A stretch of 64,000 nucleotides of DNA from Methylococcaceae bacterium (GCA_006844705.1 SPJS01000060.1:124001-188000); one strand, 5' to 3'; positions 17,902 through 28,174 are shown, numbered from the stretch's first letter. A program made the numbers and translations. The notes: generated by a model from the letters alone, not told the origin.

Positions 17902-19344
17902 TTATACTATGGCTGGCGGTGTATGCAAAGCACGGTTTGATAAAGATAGCGCGGCTTCGTGCAGGGTTTCAGACAGGGTGGGGTGCGCATGTATGGTACA
18001 GGCCAGGTCTTCCGCGCTGGCAGAAAACTCCATGGCCAATACGGCTTCGGCGATCAGTTCGGAGGCATGCAGGCCGATAATATGTACGCCCAGAATCAGG
18101 TCGGTTTCACCGTGGGTGATGATTTTCAGCATACCGTCTGTTTTTCCCACCGATTGGGCGCGGGCTGATGAACTGAATGGAAAAATACCCACACGATAAT
18201 GTTCTCCCACGGTCTTGAGGGCCTGTTCAGTTTGTCCCACCCAGGCAATTTCAGGGTCTGTGTAGATGACACTGGGAATAATATCGTAATTTATGGTGGT
18301 TTTTTGACCCGCGATCAACTCTGCTACTGAAACCCCTTCTTCGAGTCCTTTATGTGCCAGCATGGGGCCAAGCATCGTCAGGTCACCAATCGCATACACC
18401 CCAGGCAAGCTGGTACAGCAGTCTTCATCGACATGCACAAAGCCGTTGTCATCCAGAATCAACTCAGCTTCCGGTATCGCAATATGTTCAGAATTTGGTT
18501 GGCGACCGGATGCAACGATCAGCTTGTCCAGTACCAGGGTGTGGGTTTGCTCGGTATCTTCATATTCCAGTATCACCTGATCGTTTGCAATGCGGGTGGA
18601 AATGACACGTGCGCCCAGCCGGATATCCAGCCCCTGGCTGGTGTAAATCAGATAGGCTTCCTGCGCAATTTGCTGGTCAGGGGCAGAGAGAAAGTTATCC
18701 TGTGCTTCCAGCAGGATGACTTCCGATCCAAGCTTGTTCCAGATCCCCGCCAATTCCAGGCCAACCACACCGGCACCGATGATGCCCATACGTTGTGGCA
18801 CTTTTTTCAGGTTTAATGCCTGGGTAGAATCGATGATATGTTCGCCATCCAGCGGTGCGCAGGCCAGTTCCACCGGGCGTGAGCCGGTCGCCAGAATAAA
18901 GTTTTTACTGTCGATCGGGTAAGCCGGTTTACCACACAGCGGCGTGATTTCTACCTGGGTTTCCGAGATAAGCTTGCCAGTGGCATGAATGCAGGCGATG
19001 TCCAGTTGGTCGAAAATCGCGGTAATCTGTTCACTTAAACGGCCAACGGTTTGATCTTTGCGGTTAACCAGTTGTTCAATATCAAGTTGCAGGTTATCGA
19101 CATGAATACCATGTTGATCGGCATCATTTTTTAATGCGTCATAAAAACGCGCGGACTCCAGCATGGTCATGGTGGAAATGCAGCCCGCATTGATAAATGT
19201 CCCTCCCAGACTGGCATCACCCTGTTTGTTTTGCCAGTTATCAACACATGCTGTTTTTAATCCCAGCTGGGCACAGCGAATCGCTGCCACATAACCGGCA
19301 GGGCCGGCACCGATAACGACAACATCATAATGATTTTGGGGCAT
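17902..19344 (-). CDS. lpdA: Dihydrolipoyl dehydrogenase-like protein (E3) lacking a redox cysteine
   Basis: A 480-residue flavoprotein of the disulfide reductase family. The FAD fold is VVVIGAGPAGYVAAIRCAQLG, the NAD fold RMGIIGAGVVGLELAGIW, the FAD-contact block GVYAIGDLTMLGPMLAHKG and the C-terminal His-Glu dyad HAHPTLSETLHEA. In normal E3 the active site reads GGTCLNVGCIPSK. Here it is GGTFINAGCISTM: the first cysteine is Phe50 (codon 19195-19197), the second is Cys55, and P-S-K is replaced. A CxxxxC disulfide cannot form, so the lipoamide reaction should fail. It starts 4 bases after sucB in the operon, so it is placed as E3. Either a second E3 exists or this protein has another role. 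Confidence 0.85.
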   Translation of the reverse strand: MPQNHYDVVVIGAGPAGYVAAIRCAQLGLKTACVDNWQNKQGDASLGGTFINAGCISTMTMLESARFYDALKNDADQHGIHVDNLQLDIEQLVNRKDQTVGRLSEQITAIFDQLDIACIHATGKLISETQVEITPLCGKPAYPIDSKNFILATGSRPVELACAPLDGEHIIDSTQALNLKKVPQRMGIIGAGVVGLELAGIWNKLGSEVILLEAQDNFLSAPDQQIAQEAYLIYTSQGLDIRLGARVISTRIANDQVILEYEDTEQTHTLVLDKLIVASGRQPNSEHIAIPEAELILDDNGFVHVDEDCCTSLPGVYAIGDLTMLGPMLAHKGLEEGVSVAELIAGQKTTINYDIIPSVIYTDPEIAWVGQTEQALKTVGEHYRVGIFPFSSSARAQSVGKTDGMLKIITHGETDLILGVHIIGLHASELIAEAVLAMEFSASAEDLACTIHAHPTLSETLHEAALSLSNRALHTPPAIV

Positions 19345-19348
19345 GGTG

Positions 19349-20581
19349 TCAGATATTAAGGAGTAGGTGAGCCGGTGCTTCCAAACATTCTTTAATCGTC
19401 CCTAAAAATTGTACTGCTTCTTTGCCATCGACCAATCGATGATCGTATGACAGTGCCAGATACATGACCGGGCGAATGACGATTTCACCGTTTTCAACTA
19501 CCGGGCGTTCCTTGATAGCATGCATGCCCAGTATCGCGCATTGCGGTGGGTTTAAAATTGGCGTGGACAACATGGAACCAAAAATACCGCCATTGGTAAT
19601 GGTAAAGGTTCCGCCAGTCAGGTCGTCGACAGAAATCGCCCCTTGTTTGGCTTTTTTGCCATAATCGGAAATGCTTTTTTCGATGCCGGCAAAGTCCAGT
19701 TGATCAGCATCACGAATGACCGGTACGATCAGGCCGCGTTCACTGCTTACCGCAATGCCGATGTCATAGAAGCCGTGATAGATGATGTCATTACCGTCAA
19801 TCGAGGCATTGATGGCCGGGAATTTTTTCAGTGCTTCAATCGAGGCTTTGACAAAGAAGGACATAAACCCCAGTTTGACTTCATGGCGTTTTTCAAAGCG
19901 GTCTTTATATTGTTTGCGCAGGTTGATGACGGCATTCATATCCACTTCGTTAAACGTGGTCAGCATGGCCGCATTCTGTTGTGCCTGTAGCAGGCGCTCG
20001 GCCACTTTGGCGCGTAACCGGGTCATCGGCACACGTTGAGCCGGACGCAGACTTGATGACACTGCCGGAGGTGTTTGCGGTTTGGGCACTTCCAGCGTTT
20101 TACTTTCAACCTTAGGCGTAGGTGTGGTTTCTGCCGCTGAGTTTATTTTTTCCAGATAATCCTGTACATCAGACTTGAGAATACGCCCGTGTTTGCCTTT
20201 GCCCAGGATATTGTTGGGGTCCAGGTCATTTTCCTGAATCAGACGACGGACCGCCGGACTCAGAGGAATATCACTGCCCGGTACGGTTTCATCTTCTTCC
20301 TCACTGGATTCTTCAGCGGGGGCGGCAGCAGCTTGCGGTTTTGCCTGTTCGTCAAGCAAGGCCAGCACTTCCCCGCTGGTGACCACCGAACCGTTGGTTT
20401 GCATGATTTTACTTAGGATGCCACTGGCAGGAGCAGGCACTTCCAGGACGACCTTGTCGGTTTCAAGGTCTACCAGGTTTTCATTTTTTTCAACAAATTC
20501 CCCAGGCTCTTTATGCCAGCTGATAAGGGTTGCATCGGCGACTGACTCGGGTAAATCGGGGACTTTGATCTCAAAACTCAT
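19349..20581 (-). CDS. sucB: 2-oxoglutarate dehydrogenase E2, dihydrolipoyl succinyltransferase
   Basis: About 410 residues. The lipoyl domain (residues 1-80) has the lipoylated lysine in [13 protein letters not shown] flexible linker rich in A/E/P follows, then the peripheral-subunit-binding domain ([20 protein letters not shown]) and the catalytic domain ending with [15 protein letters not shown], which carries the active-site His and Asp. It transfers succinyl groups from E1 to CoA in the TCA cycle. The start [13 protein letters not shown] at 20581 is chosen for its AGGAAGGA ribosome site and because it overlaps the sucA stop by 11 bases; a codon 16 residues upstream would be inside sucA. 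Confidence 0.97.
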   Translation of the reverse strand: MSFEIKVPDLPESVADATLISWHKEPGEFVEKNENLVDLETDKVVLEVPAPASGILSKIMQTNGSVVTSGEVLALLDEQAKPQAAAAPAEESSEEEDETVPGSDIPLSPAVRRLIQENDLDPNNILGKGKHGRILKSDVQDYLEKINSAAETTPTPKVESKTLEVPKPQTPPAVSSSLRPAQRVPMTRLRAKVAERLLQAQQNAAMLTTFNEVDMNAVINLRKQYKDRFEKRHEVKLGFMSFFVKASIEALKKFPAINASIDGNDIIYHGFYDIGIAVSSERGLIVPVIRDADQLDFAGIEKSISDYGKKAKQGAISVDDLTGGTFTITNGGIFGSMLSTPILNPPQCAILGMHAIKERPVVENGEIVIRPVMYLALSYDHRLVDGKEAVQFLGTIKECLEAPAHLLLNI

Positions 20582-23408
20582 CTGAATTTCCTTCCTGTTT
20601 TCCGTATAGGGCAGCCTGTACGACTGCACGTTGCTCTTTAATATGGGTTTTAAAACTGCCTACAGCAGGCGCGGCAGAGGCTGCACGGCCAGCATAGATA
20701 ATGTGAATATCGTGGGTAAGGTTGTTATAAAAGTGGTGTTTGCTCTGGTACCATGCGCCCTGGTTTTTGGGTTCTTCCTGGCACCAGATCAAATCTTCAA
20801 TATTGGGATATTTGGCGATTTCATGCTTGAATTGTTCTGTGGGGAATGGATAAAGCTGTTCGATGCGAATGATCGCTATGTGTTTCAATTCATCCTGACG
20901 ACGTACTTCCAGCAGATCGTAATAGATTTTGCCCGAACACAGAATGACCCGGGTGACCCCGTTATTGTCAAATTCATCCTGTTCACTGATGACGGGTTGA
21001 AAGCTGCCGCGGCACAGGTCTTCCAGCGTAGAGGTCGCCAGCTTGTGACGCAGCAGGCTTTTGGGGCTCATGATGACCAGTGGTTTCCGGTATGCACGTT
21101 TGGCCTGTCTGCGTAATAAATGGAAAATCTGTGAAGGTGATGTAGGGTAGCAGACCTGGATATTGTGATCGGCGCATAATTGCAGATAACGTTCCAGACG
21201 TGCGGATGAATGTTCCGGTCCCTGTCCTTCAAAGCCATGTGGCAATAACATCACCAGGCCACTTAAACGGCCCCATTTGGTTTCGCCGGAACTGATGAAC
21301 TGATCAATAACAACCTGGGCTCCATTGGCAAAATCACCAAATTGCGCTTCCCAGATAATCAGTTTATTTGGATCCGTCGAACTGTAGCCGTATTCAAAAC
21401 CGAGAACGCCGGCTTCAGACAGCAGGGAATCAAAAATCTGCGGACGTGCCTGGGCCTTATCCAGGTTTTTTAATGGAATATACGTGTCGCCATTCAGCTG
21501 ATTATGTAAGATGGCATGGCGATGAGAAAACGTGCCGCGACCGACATCCTGCCCGGTAAGACGCATTTCTATGCCTTCCAGTAACAAGGTGGCATAGGCC
21601 ATGTTTTCAGCAAACCCCCAATCAATCGGTGTCGCACCGGCCGCCATTTTATTGCGGTTTTCCATCACTTTGGCGACCCGTGGATGCAGTTCGAATCCGG
21701 CGGGCAGGCATTGCATTCTTTCATTACAAAAGCGAATCCGTTCAAGGGCGACGCGGGTGTCCGCTTCTGTCTCCCAGCTGGCATTGAGGAAGTTATCCCA
21801 TTGCTTGGCATAGGTGTAAATTTCACTGCTGAGTACCGGGCGGGAAACGACTTTTTCATCATCCAGCATTTGCTGGTAATCATCGGCCATTTTCTGCGAA
21901 TCTTCATCTGACATGACGCCTTGCTTGATCAGGTGTTTCGCATATTTTTGCCGGGTAGATGGCATGTTTTTGATGTTCTTGTACATCATTGGCTGGGTTG
22001 TAGCCGGTTCGTCCGCTTCATTGTGTCCCAGGCGGCGATAACAGATCAGGTCAATGACCACATCCTTATGAAAATTCATGCGGTAATCCAGCGCCAGCTG
22101 GGTGACATAAAACACCGCTTCCGGGTCATCCGCATTCACGTGGAAGACCGGTGCCTGAATCATATTGGCGACATCGGTACAGTACAGCGTGGAGCGTGCA
22201 TCAAACGGGTTGCTGGTGGTGAACCCGACCTGATTGTTAATCACGATATGAATTGTTCCACCGGTGGAAAATGCCCGGGTTTCGGACATATTGAGGGTTT
22301 CCATGATCACGCCCTGACCGGCGAAAGCGGCATCACCATGAATCAGTACCGGGATGACGGCATCAATACTGCCTTTACCACGCCTGTCCTGGCGCGCTTT
22401 AACCGAGCCTTCAACGACCGGATTAATGATTTCAAGATGTGACGGGTTAAACGCCAGTGCAATGTGGATCGGGCCGCCCGGCGTGGCAATATTTGATGAG
22501 AATCCCATGTGATATTTCACATCACCGGTAAGCATGCCGGGCATTGATACGTGTGTACCTTCAAACTCGCCAAACAATAATGCCGGGCTTTTACCGAGAA
22601 TATTGACCAGTACATTCAAACGGCCACGGTGCGCCATGCCGATAACGATTTCTTTGACATCGTTTTGGCCAGAGCGTTGAATCAGCTCATCAAGAATCGG
22701 AATCAGGCTTTCTCCACCTTCCAGCGAGAATCGCTTCTGGCCGACGTATTTACGATGCAGGTATTTTTCAATGCCCTCTGCGGCGGTTAGCTGTTTAAGA
22801 ATCCATTGCTGTTGATTAGGGTGGTCAGACAAACCGGGTTTTTTGCTTTCCAGTTTGTTTTTGATCCAGCGTTTGGATTCAGTATCGACAATATGCATGT
22901 ATTCCGTGCCGATACTGCCACAATAAATTTCTTTCAACGTGGAGATGATTTTGCGTAGAGGTAGTCTGTCTACGCCGTACAAGGTGCCGGTATCAAACAG
23001 GGTGTCCATATCCGGTTCGGCCAGACCGTAATAGGCCGGTTCCAGGTCAGACGGGATGGTTGGGTTTTTGCCTAACGGGTTATTGTCAGCAATCTGATGG
23101 CCGCGCACCCTATACTGGTTTATCAGGCGTTCAACCGCAGATTGTTTTTTTACACTTTCTTCCGTAAATCCCTGCAACTTGGCCAGACGACCGGGGGCAC
23201 TGATGGCCAGTTGTTCAAAGCGTTCCACAATCGGGCTGTGTGGGATTTCAGTGATTTTTGCATCCTGCATTTCGGCAAATTTTTGTTGCCAGCTTTCCGG
23301 TACCGAGTCTGGGTTTTCCAGATATTGTTCGTACAGTTCTTCGACATACAGCGCATTGTTACCGTAAAGCGCCGATGAGTCACGGAATTGTTTCAGCAGA
23401 TCAGCCAT
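20571..23408 (-). CDS. sucA: 2-oxoglutarate dehydrogenase E1
   Basis: A 945-residue thiamine-diphosphate enzyme (E. coli SucA 933). It starts with the E1 N-terminal block [20 protein letters not shown], followed by [17 protein letters not shown], the ThDP motif [18 protein letters not shown] ... NNQVGFTT, and [19 protein letters not shown] and [17 protein letters not shown] in the C-terminal half. It decarboxylates 2-oxoglutarate and succinylates the E2 lipoyl arm. It is the first gene of sucA-sucB-lpd, with 375 free bases upstream shared with the divergent TPR gene. Confidence 0.98.
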   Translation of the reverse strand: MADLLKQFRDSSALYGNNALYVEELYEQYLENPDSVPESWQQKFAEMQDAKITEIPHSPIVERFEQLAISAPGRLAKLQGFTEESVKKQSAVERLINQYRVRGHQIADNNPLGKNPTIPSDLEPAYYGLAEPDMDTLFDTGTLYGVDRLPLRKIISTLKEIYCGSIGTEYMHIVDTESKRWIKNKLESKKPGLSDHPNQQQWILKQLTAAEGIEKYLHRKYVGQKRFSLEGGESLIPILDELIQRSGQNDVKEIVIGMAHRGRLNVLVNILGKSPALLFGEFEGTHVSMPGMLTGDVKYHMGFSSNIATPGGPIHIALAFNPSHLEIINPVVEGSVKARQDRRGKGSIDAVIPVLIHGDAAFAGQGVIMETLNMSETRAFSTGGTIHIVINNQVGFTTSNPFDARSTLYCTDVANMIQAPVFHVNADDPEAVFYVTQLALDYRMNFHKDVVIDLICYRRLGHNEADEPATTQPMMYKNIKNMPSTRQKYAKHLIKQGVMSDEDSQKMADDYQQMLDDEKVVSRPVLSSEIYTYAKQWDNFLNASWETEADTRVALERIRFCNERMQCLPAGFELHPRVAKVMENRNKMAAGATPIDWGFAENMAYATLLLEGIEMRLTGQDVGRGTFSHRHAILHNQLNGDTYIPLKNLDKAQARPQIFDSLLSEAGVLGFEYGYSSTDPNKLIIWEAQFGDFANGAQVVIDQFISSGETKWGRLSGLVMLLPHGFEGQGPEHSSARLERYLQLCADHNIQVCYPTSPSQIFHLLRRQAKRAYRKPLVIMSPKSLLRHKLATSTLEDLCRGSFQPVISEQDEFDNNGVTRVILCSGKIYYDLLEVRRQDELKHIAIIRIEQLYPFPTEQFKHEIAKYPNIEDLIWCQEEPKNQGAWYQSKHHFYNNLTHDIHIIYAGRAASAAPAVGSFKTHIKEQRAVVQAALYGKQEGNSDEF

Positions 23409-23783
23409 GTGTTAGCCCGTTGTGTGTCAGTGTTTAACATATATTATGGCTAAATTAGTAAGATTACCAACTAAAAATTTACAGATACGCCGCAGCAGGT
23501 TTGTTTGATTACTTTTAGCAAATAGTTTTTTTAACGTATCAAGAAAAAGACATGAATATCAGGGGAGTACACGGTCTGATTTTGAAAATACCTGGTAAAA
23601 ACCATCAATGTACGATGTGAATGACAAGGAAGTGTAACGGTAATATTTGCGCGGGTGTGTTTTGGATATAATGCCTGGGAGGCTGTCGGATTATGGATAA
23701 TTCTTCTGCGGCGAACACCAGAACCCGACAGTCTCCTGGTGTGTCAACTGGGTTTTTTTACTCATTCAAATTCTGGAGCGAAC
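23409..23783. other. Divergent intergenic region between sucA and the TPR gene
   Basis: Contains the promoters of the 2-oxoglutarate dehydrogenase operon (leftward) and of the TPR gene (rightward); I cannot place them with certainty. The right part holds a large imperfect inverted repeat (23675-23739) followed by a T run. An open frame extends upstream of the TPR start through this repeat but carries no signal peptide and is unlikely to be translated. Confidence 0.55.
23675..23739 (+). repeat. Imperfect inverted repeat with T run
   Basis: CTGGGAGGCTGTCGG (23675-23689) and CCGACAGTCTCCTGG (23725-23739) can pair at 13 of 15 positions around a 35-base loop. A run of seven T (23753-23759) follows 13 bases later, too far for a classical terminator. 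It lies in the leader of the TPR gene and could be an attenuator, a small RNA or a short mobile repeat; CAGTCTCC also occurs at the end of the repeat at 26976-27104. Confidence 0.5.
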
Positions 23784-26420
23784 ATGTTTCGACACTCATC
23801 AGTTATACTAGGGCTTGTGCTCATACTTACTGATAGTTATGCTGAGCCTCAATCTGATACTCATGCAGAACACCCTGTTCATTCGAGCTTATTTAATCAT
23901 CGCCTTGATTCACCTTTTAAGCCGCTGATGACACACGAAGAGGTGCGTAAACTCCCATCCCAGGCGGGTGAATTCTTTGATCAATATGTTTTTTATTTAC
24001 GCCAGCTCAATTACAGTTCTGCATTGAAAACAGCGGAAACGGCGATCAACACGATGCCTGGTCTTCGGCTTTTTCACGCTCTAAAAGTGAATGGGCTCAT
24101 TGAGCTTTATCGATTGAAAGAGGCCAGGGCGGCATTGTCTGCTCTACGTCAGCAAAGTCCTGACGATAAACAGGTCTATCATCTGTTACTGAAAATATTG
24201 GTTGCACAAGGGAAGCTTTCTGAGGCGTTAACAATAATTGATGAGGCGCATCAATCTTTTGCGGGTGAATTTCAAGCCTTACGCGCATGGATTTTTCTGC
24301 AAATTGCAGATCCGTTCAAGGCCAGGAACGAAATCGAAAAGGTGATGACCGGTTCAGATGAGAATCAATATTTTGCACTGTCCGTGCTGCTTGAGGCATG
24401 CCAACAACTAGGTGACAAAATATGTACTCAACGTGCTGAACGACGCTTTGCTTTGATCAAACCGCCGCAACTTGATGAGCCGTCTGAGCAAGCTAAACGA
24501 GCAAAATACGCGGGCACCCATCAACGCCAACCCGCAGATTATCTAAGGATAATTCAAACCAAGGCGGAGGCAAGAGAAATCAATGAAGCCATTGGCCTAA
24601 GCAATGACTTGATTAATGCTTTTCCGGAACATGCGTTGGGGTATCGGGTGAAAGTGAATTTAACATTGAGTGATGGGTATCTCGATGTGGCGTATGACAC
24701 GCTGGAGACGTTTATCCAGCGTGTCCCGGAATTTACATTGGCGTTACAATTGAAAGCGCAACTGTTTGTCATGCAGGGGCAAAATACTGCAGCATTGCAA
24801 ATTTATCAGTCCTTGATGCAGCTTGTTCCGGATCATATTTTACCGGTGCATGAATATGGCGAATTATTGATACAAACCGGGCAATTTGAAAATGCAGTTA
24901 CATTTTATAAGGCACATATTCAGCGTTTTCCCAATGCATACTGGCTCAGATTAAGATTGGCCAAGGCTTATCGTGGACAGGCATTATTTGGTCAGGCTGA
25001 ACGAGCATATCAACAAGCGATTGATTTATATCCCAAACGCGTCATTGCTTATAACGGATTGGCCAGTACCAAACAGATGCAAAGAAAATTTAACCAGGCT
25101 GTTGAAATTTATCGGCAATCTTTAGCAATTACCGAGAGCAATTTTGAGGCTTTGTCCGGCTTGGCTTCAATTCATTTGTTTAACAATAATTTACAACGGG
25201 CGGAAAAGTATGCAAGACAATCAATTGCGGCCTATCCTGCCAATCCTTTGCCTTATTCAACGTTGGCAAACGTGTTGTTTCAACAAGGGCGTATTGAAGA
25301 GGCCGGTCAGGCATGTGCAGACGTCAAAAAACGGCTGGCAAAAGCATATGATTTTTATACGTTGAATGAGTGTTATTTCTATATACAGCAATATGATCAG
25401 GCATTAGCCCTGGCGCAGGAGATATACCGATCCCAGGCAACGCCAAGTGCAACGGCTAATTTATTGAATGCGTATTTTAAAAAAGGTCACTGGAAGAAGG
25501 TCATTGAAATTTTTGAAAAGCACAGGCTTGGCTTACCCAATGATTTATATGTGCTGGATAACTATGCGAAAAGTCTGGCACATAATGATCGTCACCGGGA
25601 TGCCCTGACTGTTTTCAAGCAAATGTTGAAAGTGCGGCCAGATGATGCAGCAACACTGGTGCAGTCAGGCTTTCAGCATTATTTGCTGGAACAGCATGGG
25701 CAGGCGATTGAGGCCTATATGAAAGCATATAAGTTGGAACCGGAAAATATTGCATCTTTGCAGCTGATTGCTCAAACGTACCAGCAAGCAGGGCAGTTTT
25801 CCAAAGCTGACAAATGGTATGAAGAATATCTGAAGGCTGCGCCTGATAATCAAAATGTTGTCACTGACTACGCTGATTATCTATATCAACGTAAAAAATA
25901 TGCTCAGGCAATAACGTATGCCGATAAGCAACTGGCGGTTTTTCCCGACGATGGAACCCTGTTGCGGGTAATGATGCTGAGTTATACCGTGGCTGGAAAT
26001 GAAGTTGAAGTGCTTGGTTTCTTTAATCGCCTTATGGCAACCGGGCAGGTTGCGGCACGGGACTACCACACGCTGGGTTTGCTTTACGCCAGGCAAAAAC
26101 AACGTGATAAGGCGTTACAATTATTTGAGAAAGCAGTGGCTTTGGCTCCGGACGTCAGTCATTATTACAACGAAGTAGGCTATGGCTATTTTGTGAAAAA
26201 AAATTATGCAAAGGCGCTTTCTGCTTATCAAAAAGGCTTGGCGTTGCCCGGCGGTGAGCAAAATGGCTTGCTCAATTATAACTATGCAACCGCGCTTTAC
26301 TCTACGGGGCAATTCAAGCAAGCCAAACAAGCATTACTCAATGCGCAAAATGCCGGATATTCTGGAAATCCAAAATTTACCGACGTATTAGATCGCACGT
26401 TGGAACAAACTATACAGTAA
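23784..26420 (+). CDS. Large secreted/periplasmic TPR protein
   Basis: About 878 residues. The start MFRHSSVILGLVLILTDSYA at 23784 has GGAG upstream and gives a Sec signal peptide cleaved near SYA-EPQ; a longer reading to 23655 lacks support. From about residue 90 to the end it is a chain of some 18-20 tetratricopeptide units with W/LG/Y/A/P spacing, for example HEYGELLIQTGQFENAVTFY, YNGLASTKQMQRKFNQAVEI and YNEVGYGYFVKKNYAKALSA. Such solenoids scaffold protein complexes, often in polysaccharide export or biofilm systems. There is no lipobox. The next gene follows after 19 bases and is probably in the same operon. Confidence 0.88.
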   Translation: MFRHSSVILGLVLILTDSYAEPQSDTHAEHPVHSSLFNHRLDSPFKPLMTHEEVRKLPSQAGEFFDQYVFYLRQLNYSSALKTAETAINTMPGLRLFHALKVNGLIELYRLKEARAALSALRQQSPDDKQVYHLLLKILVAQGKLSEALTIIDEAHQSFAGEFQALRAWIFLQIADPFKARNEIEKVMTGSDENQYFALSVLLEACQQLGDKICTQRAERRFALIKPPQLDEPSEQAKRAKYAGTHQRQPADYLRIIQTKAEAREINEAIGLSNDLINAFPEHALGYRVKVNLTLSDGYLDVAYDTLETFIQRVPEFTLALQLKAQLFVMQGQNTAALQIYQSLMQLVPDHILPVHEYGELLIQTGQFENAVTFYKAHIQRFPNAYWLRLRLAKAYRGQALFGQAERAYQQAIDLYPKRVIAYNGLASTKQMQRKFNQAVEIYRQSLAITESNFEALSGLASIHLFNNNLQRAEKYARQSIAAYPANPLPYSTLANVLFQQGRIEEAGQACADVKKRLAKAYDFYTLNECYFYIQQYDQALALAQEIYRSQATPSATANLLNAYFKKGHWKKVIEIFEKHRLGLPNDLYVLDNYAKSLAHNDRHRDALTVFKQMLKVRPDDAATLVQSGFQHYLLEQHGQAIEAYMKAYKLEPENIASLQLIAQTYQQAGQFSKADKWYEEYLKAAPDNQNVVTDYADYLYQRKKYAQAITYADKQLAVFPDDGTLLRVMMLSYTVAGNEVEVLGFFNRLMATGQVAARDYHTLGLLYARQKQRDKALQLFEKAVALAPDVSHYYNEVGYGYFVKKNYAKALSAYQKGLALPGGEQNGLLNYNYATALYSTGQFKQAKQALLNAQNAGYSGNPKFTDVLDRTLEQTIQ

Positions 26421-26439
26421 ACCTCTGATTTGGAATTAA

Positions 26440-26931
26440 ATGATGCAGAAATTATGGATGGTGTTGATATGTGGGTATTTAGCCTCAGTTCACCTGGTCG
26501 AGGCGCAGCAAGCCAATCAAACCCGTTTGGCAGAAGTTGCTAAACGTGGACAGAAGGTAATGCCGTTTGATCTTGACAAAACAAGGCATCGGTTCAGTAA
26601 AAATAATCGGGGTGGCATACAGCAGGTATTTGTATTGAGGAATGATGATTATGAACAGATTGGATTGATTAGAAGGCATCTTAAGAAAATTACTGATGAT
26701 TTTCAGCAGGGGCGTTTTGCTGATCCGATTAAAATTCATGGACACAGCATGCCAGGTATCAAAGAATTACAACAGGCAAAACCCGCTGATCTCGCCATTA
26801 AGTATCAATATATTAAAGGCGGCGGGCAAATCAGTTATGTCAGTAGTCACCCCCCGTTGATCAAAGCTATTCATCGCTGGTTTGATGCACAGGTTTCGGA
26901 TCATGGCAGGCATGCCGGTCATCATCAGTAA
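26440..26931 (+). CDS. Small periplasmic protein, uncharacterised family
   Basis: A 163-residue protein with a signal peptide (MVLICGYLASVHLVEA) and mature part RGQKVMPFDLDKTRHRFSKN, then GGIQQVFVLRNDDYEQIGLI, HLKKITDDFQQGRFADP, IHGHSMPGIKELQQAKPADL and a His-rich tail (DHGRHAGHHQ). I recall similar proteins, sometimes misnamed aspartate carbamoyltransferase, with the same FD-x-DKT-x-H-x-F core and no known role. The histidines could bind copper or another metal, fitting the nearby copper and oxidase genes. An ATG one codon later (26443) is an alternative start. Confidence 0.7.
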   Translation: MMQKLWMVLICGYLASVHLVEAQQANQTRLAEVAKRGQKVMPFDLDKTRHRFSKNNRGGIQQVFVLRNDDYEQIGLIRRHLKKITDDFQQGRFADPIKIHGHSMPGIKELQQAKPADLAIKYQYIKGGGQISYVSSHPPLIKAIHRWFDAQVSDHGRHAGHHQ

Positions 26932-26975
26932 ACTGGCAGGATCGTTTTTCCGGTAATCACAAGCGGTTAGCAGGT

Positions 26976-27104
26976 TGTTGAAAAACGTTATGAGTGCCGT
27001 CAAGACTAGGCAATAATGATGAAAAAGCGTAGTTCACATGGCGTAAATGTGCATTTTAAATGATTTTTTAACACCGAATTGGCAAACGCAATAGTTTTTC
27101 AACA
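26976..27104. repeat. MITE-like element with 11-base terminal inverted repeats
   Basis: TGTTGAAAAAC (26976-26986) and GTTTTTCAACA (27094-27104) are exact inverted repeats bounding 129 bases with no reading frame. Solo elements with (C/G)TGTTGAAAAACT-type ends occur in several gammaproteobacteria. It sits between two convergent genes and may also act as a terminator hairpin. Confidence 0.6.
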
Positions 27105-27109
27105 GTCTC

Positions 27110-28174
27110 CTAGTAACGGCTTGTAAAATTCTGCCACCATTGAATTGAATCCTGTATAAATTGCTGAAAGCCAATTAGGAATGGCTTGTCCCAACCGGTT
27201 AACCCCAGGCCTCTGTTCAGCATCATGATGGCCATGATCATCACCAGTAGTCCCGAGACTCTCACCAGTTGATGCATAAAACTGGGTGGAAGCACGTTGG
27301 CGAACAGGCCATAACCCAGTAGTGGGATTAATGTTCCACAGGCAAAAAAGAACAATAAGGAAGCACCTTCAAGCGGATTGCCTGTCCCGGCAGCCATGAT
27401 GTACATGGCTTGTAATGGTCCGCAACCCAGAATCAAACCACTGAGCAAGCCAATGACCAACGGATTTTTTGCAGCATTATTCTGCTGACTGATTTTGCGA
27501 GAAAATCGGGAAGGCAAATGTATGCCAAATGCTTGCAGCCTGGGAAACAAATTCAGCATTTTTAGACCAAACAGGAATAAAAATACAGCGGCTGCCAGAG
27601 CAGCCACACCTCGCATGTGCATGGTAATTATCAGTGTTGCACCCATCAGGGCAAATCCAGCGCCAATGACAGAATATGAAACCATTTTGCCAACGGCATA
27701 CGCGCCATGATCAATGATTTTTGCAAATAGCGTCTGACTGTTTTTGCTGTAACTGAGTATAAAACTGCCACACATGCCGATACAGTGAAAACCGGTCAGA
27801 AAGCCAATACCAAACAACAGGGAGTAGCTCATGTTGGCATGTAATGTCGGGAGCAGATCAGGCATAAGCCCTTTACCCCACAAGGCAAGCAAAGCTACAC
27901 AGGAAAAGAGAATAAAAAAAATCAGCAGATCAAACACTCGCGTCATCAACGGTTTTTTCTGACCATTGACCAGATAGCCACTGTATTCGATGACACGACT
28001 GATCTGTTGTAGTGTAAGCATGTCGGCTGAATAGCCTATTCGTACTTGTCCGGTCTTATATTCCGCGCTGACTGTAATGATTCCCGGTAAGGAAGAAAGC
28101 GCATGTTCTATCGTCTGTTCACATCCACTGCAATGCATACCGGATACATAAATTATTATAGATTTGGTTGACAT
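27110..28174 (-). CDS. HMA domain fused to SafE/DsbD-type membrane protein
   Basis: About 354 residues. Residues 1-70 form a heavy-metal-associated domain with the copper motif GMHCSGC. Next come six or seven membrane helices of the sulfite-exporter/DsbD_2 type, with the paired blocks FLTGFHCIGMCGSFILSY and GLLSGLILGCGPLQAMY, each carrying a cysteine. Proteins of this build (CcoS/SafE-like, sometimes called urease accessory UreH-like) go with copper delivery to heme-copper oxidases. The start MSTKSIIIYVSGMHC at 28174 has GGGAAGAG upstream; 28201 is the long alternative. It is divergent from the ba3 oxidase genes, supporting a role in CuA/CuB loading. Confidence 0.82.
   Translation of the reverse strand: MSTKSIIIYVSGMHCSGCEQTIEHALSSLPGIITVSAEYKTGQVRIGYSADMLTLQQISRVIEYSGYLVNGQKKPLMTRVFDLLIFFILFSCVALLALWGKGLMPDLLPTLHANMSYSLLFGIGFLTGFHCIGMCGSFILSYSKNSQTLFAKIIDHGAYAVGKMVSYSVIGAGFALMGATLIITMHMRGVAALAAAVFLFLFGLKMLNLFPRLQAFGIHLPSRFSRKISQQNNAAKNPLVIGLLSGLILGCGPLQAMYIMAAGTGNPLEGASLLFFFACGTLIPLLGYGLFANVLPPSFMHQLVRVSGLLVMIMAIMMLNRGLGLTGWDKPFLIGFQQFIQDSIQWWQNFTSRY

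Noticed and set aside
23655..23783. N-terminal extension of the TPR protein
   Set aside because: The extension crosses an inverted repeat, has no ribosome site, and hides a normal signal peptide that starts at 23784.
23784..26420. Identity as PrsT of the PEP-CTERM/exosortase system
   Set aside because: No lipobox, no exosortase or Prs genes nearby; TPR content alone is not enough.
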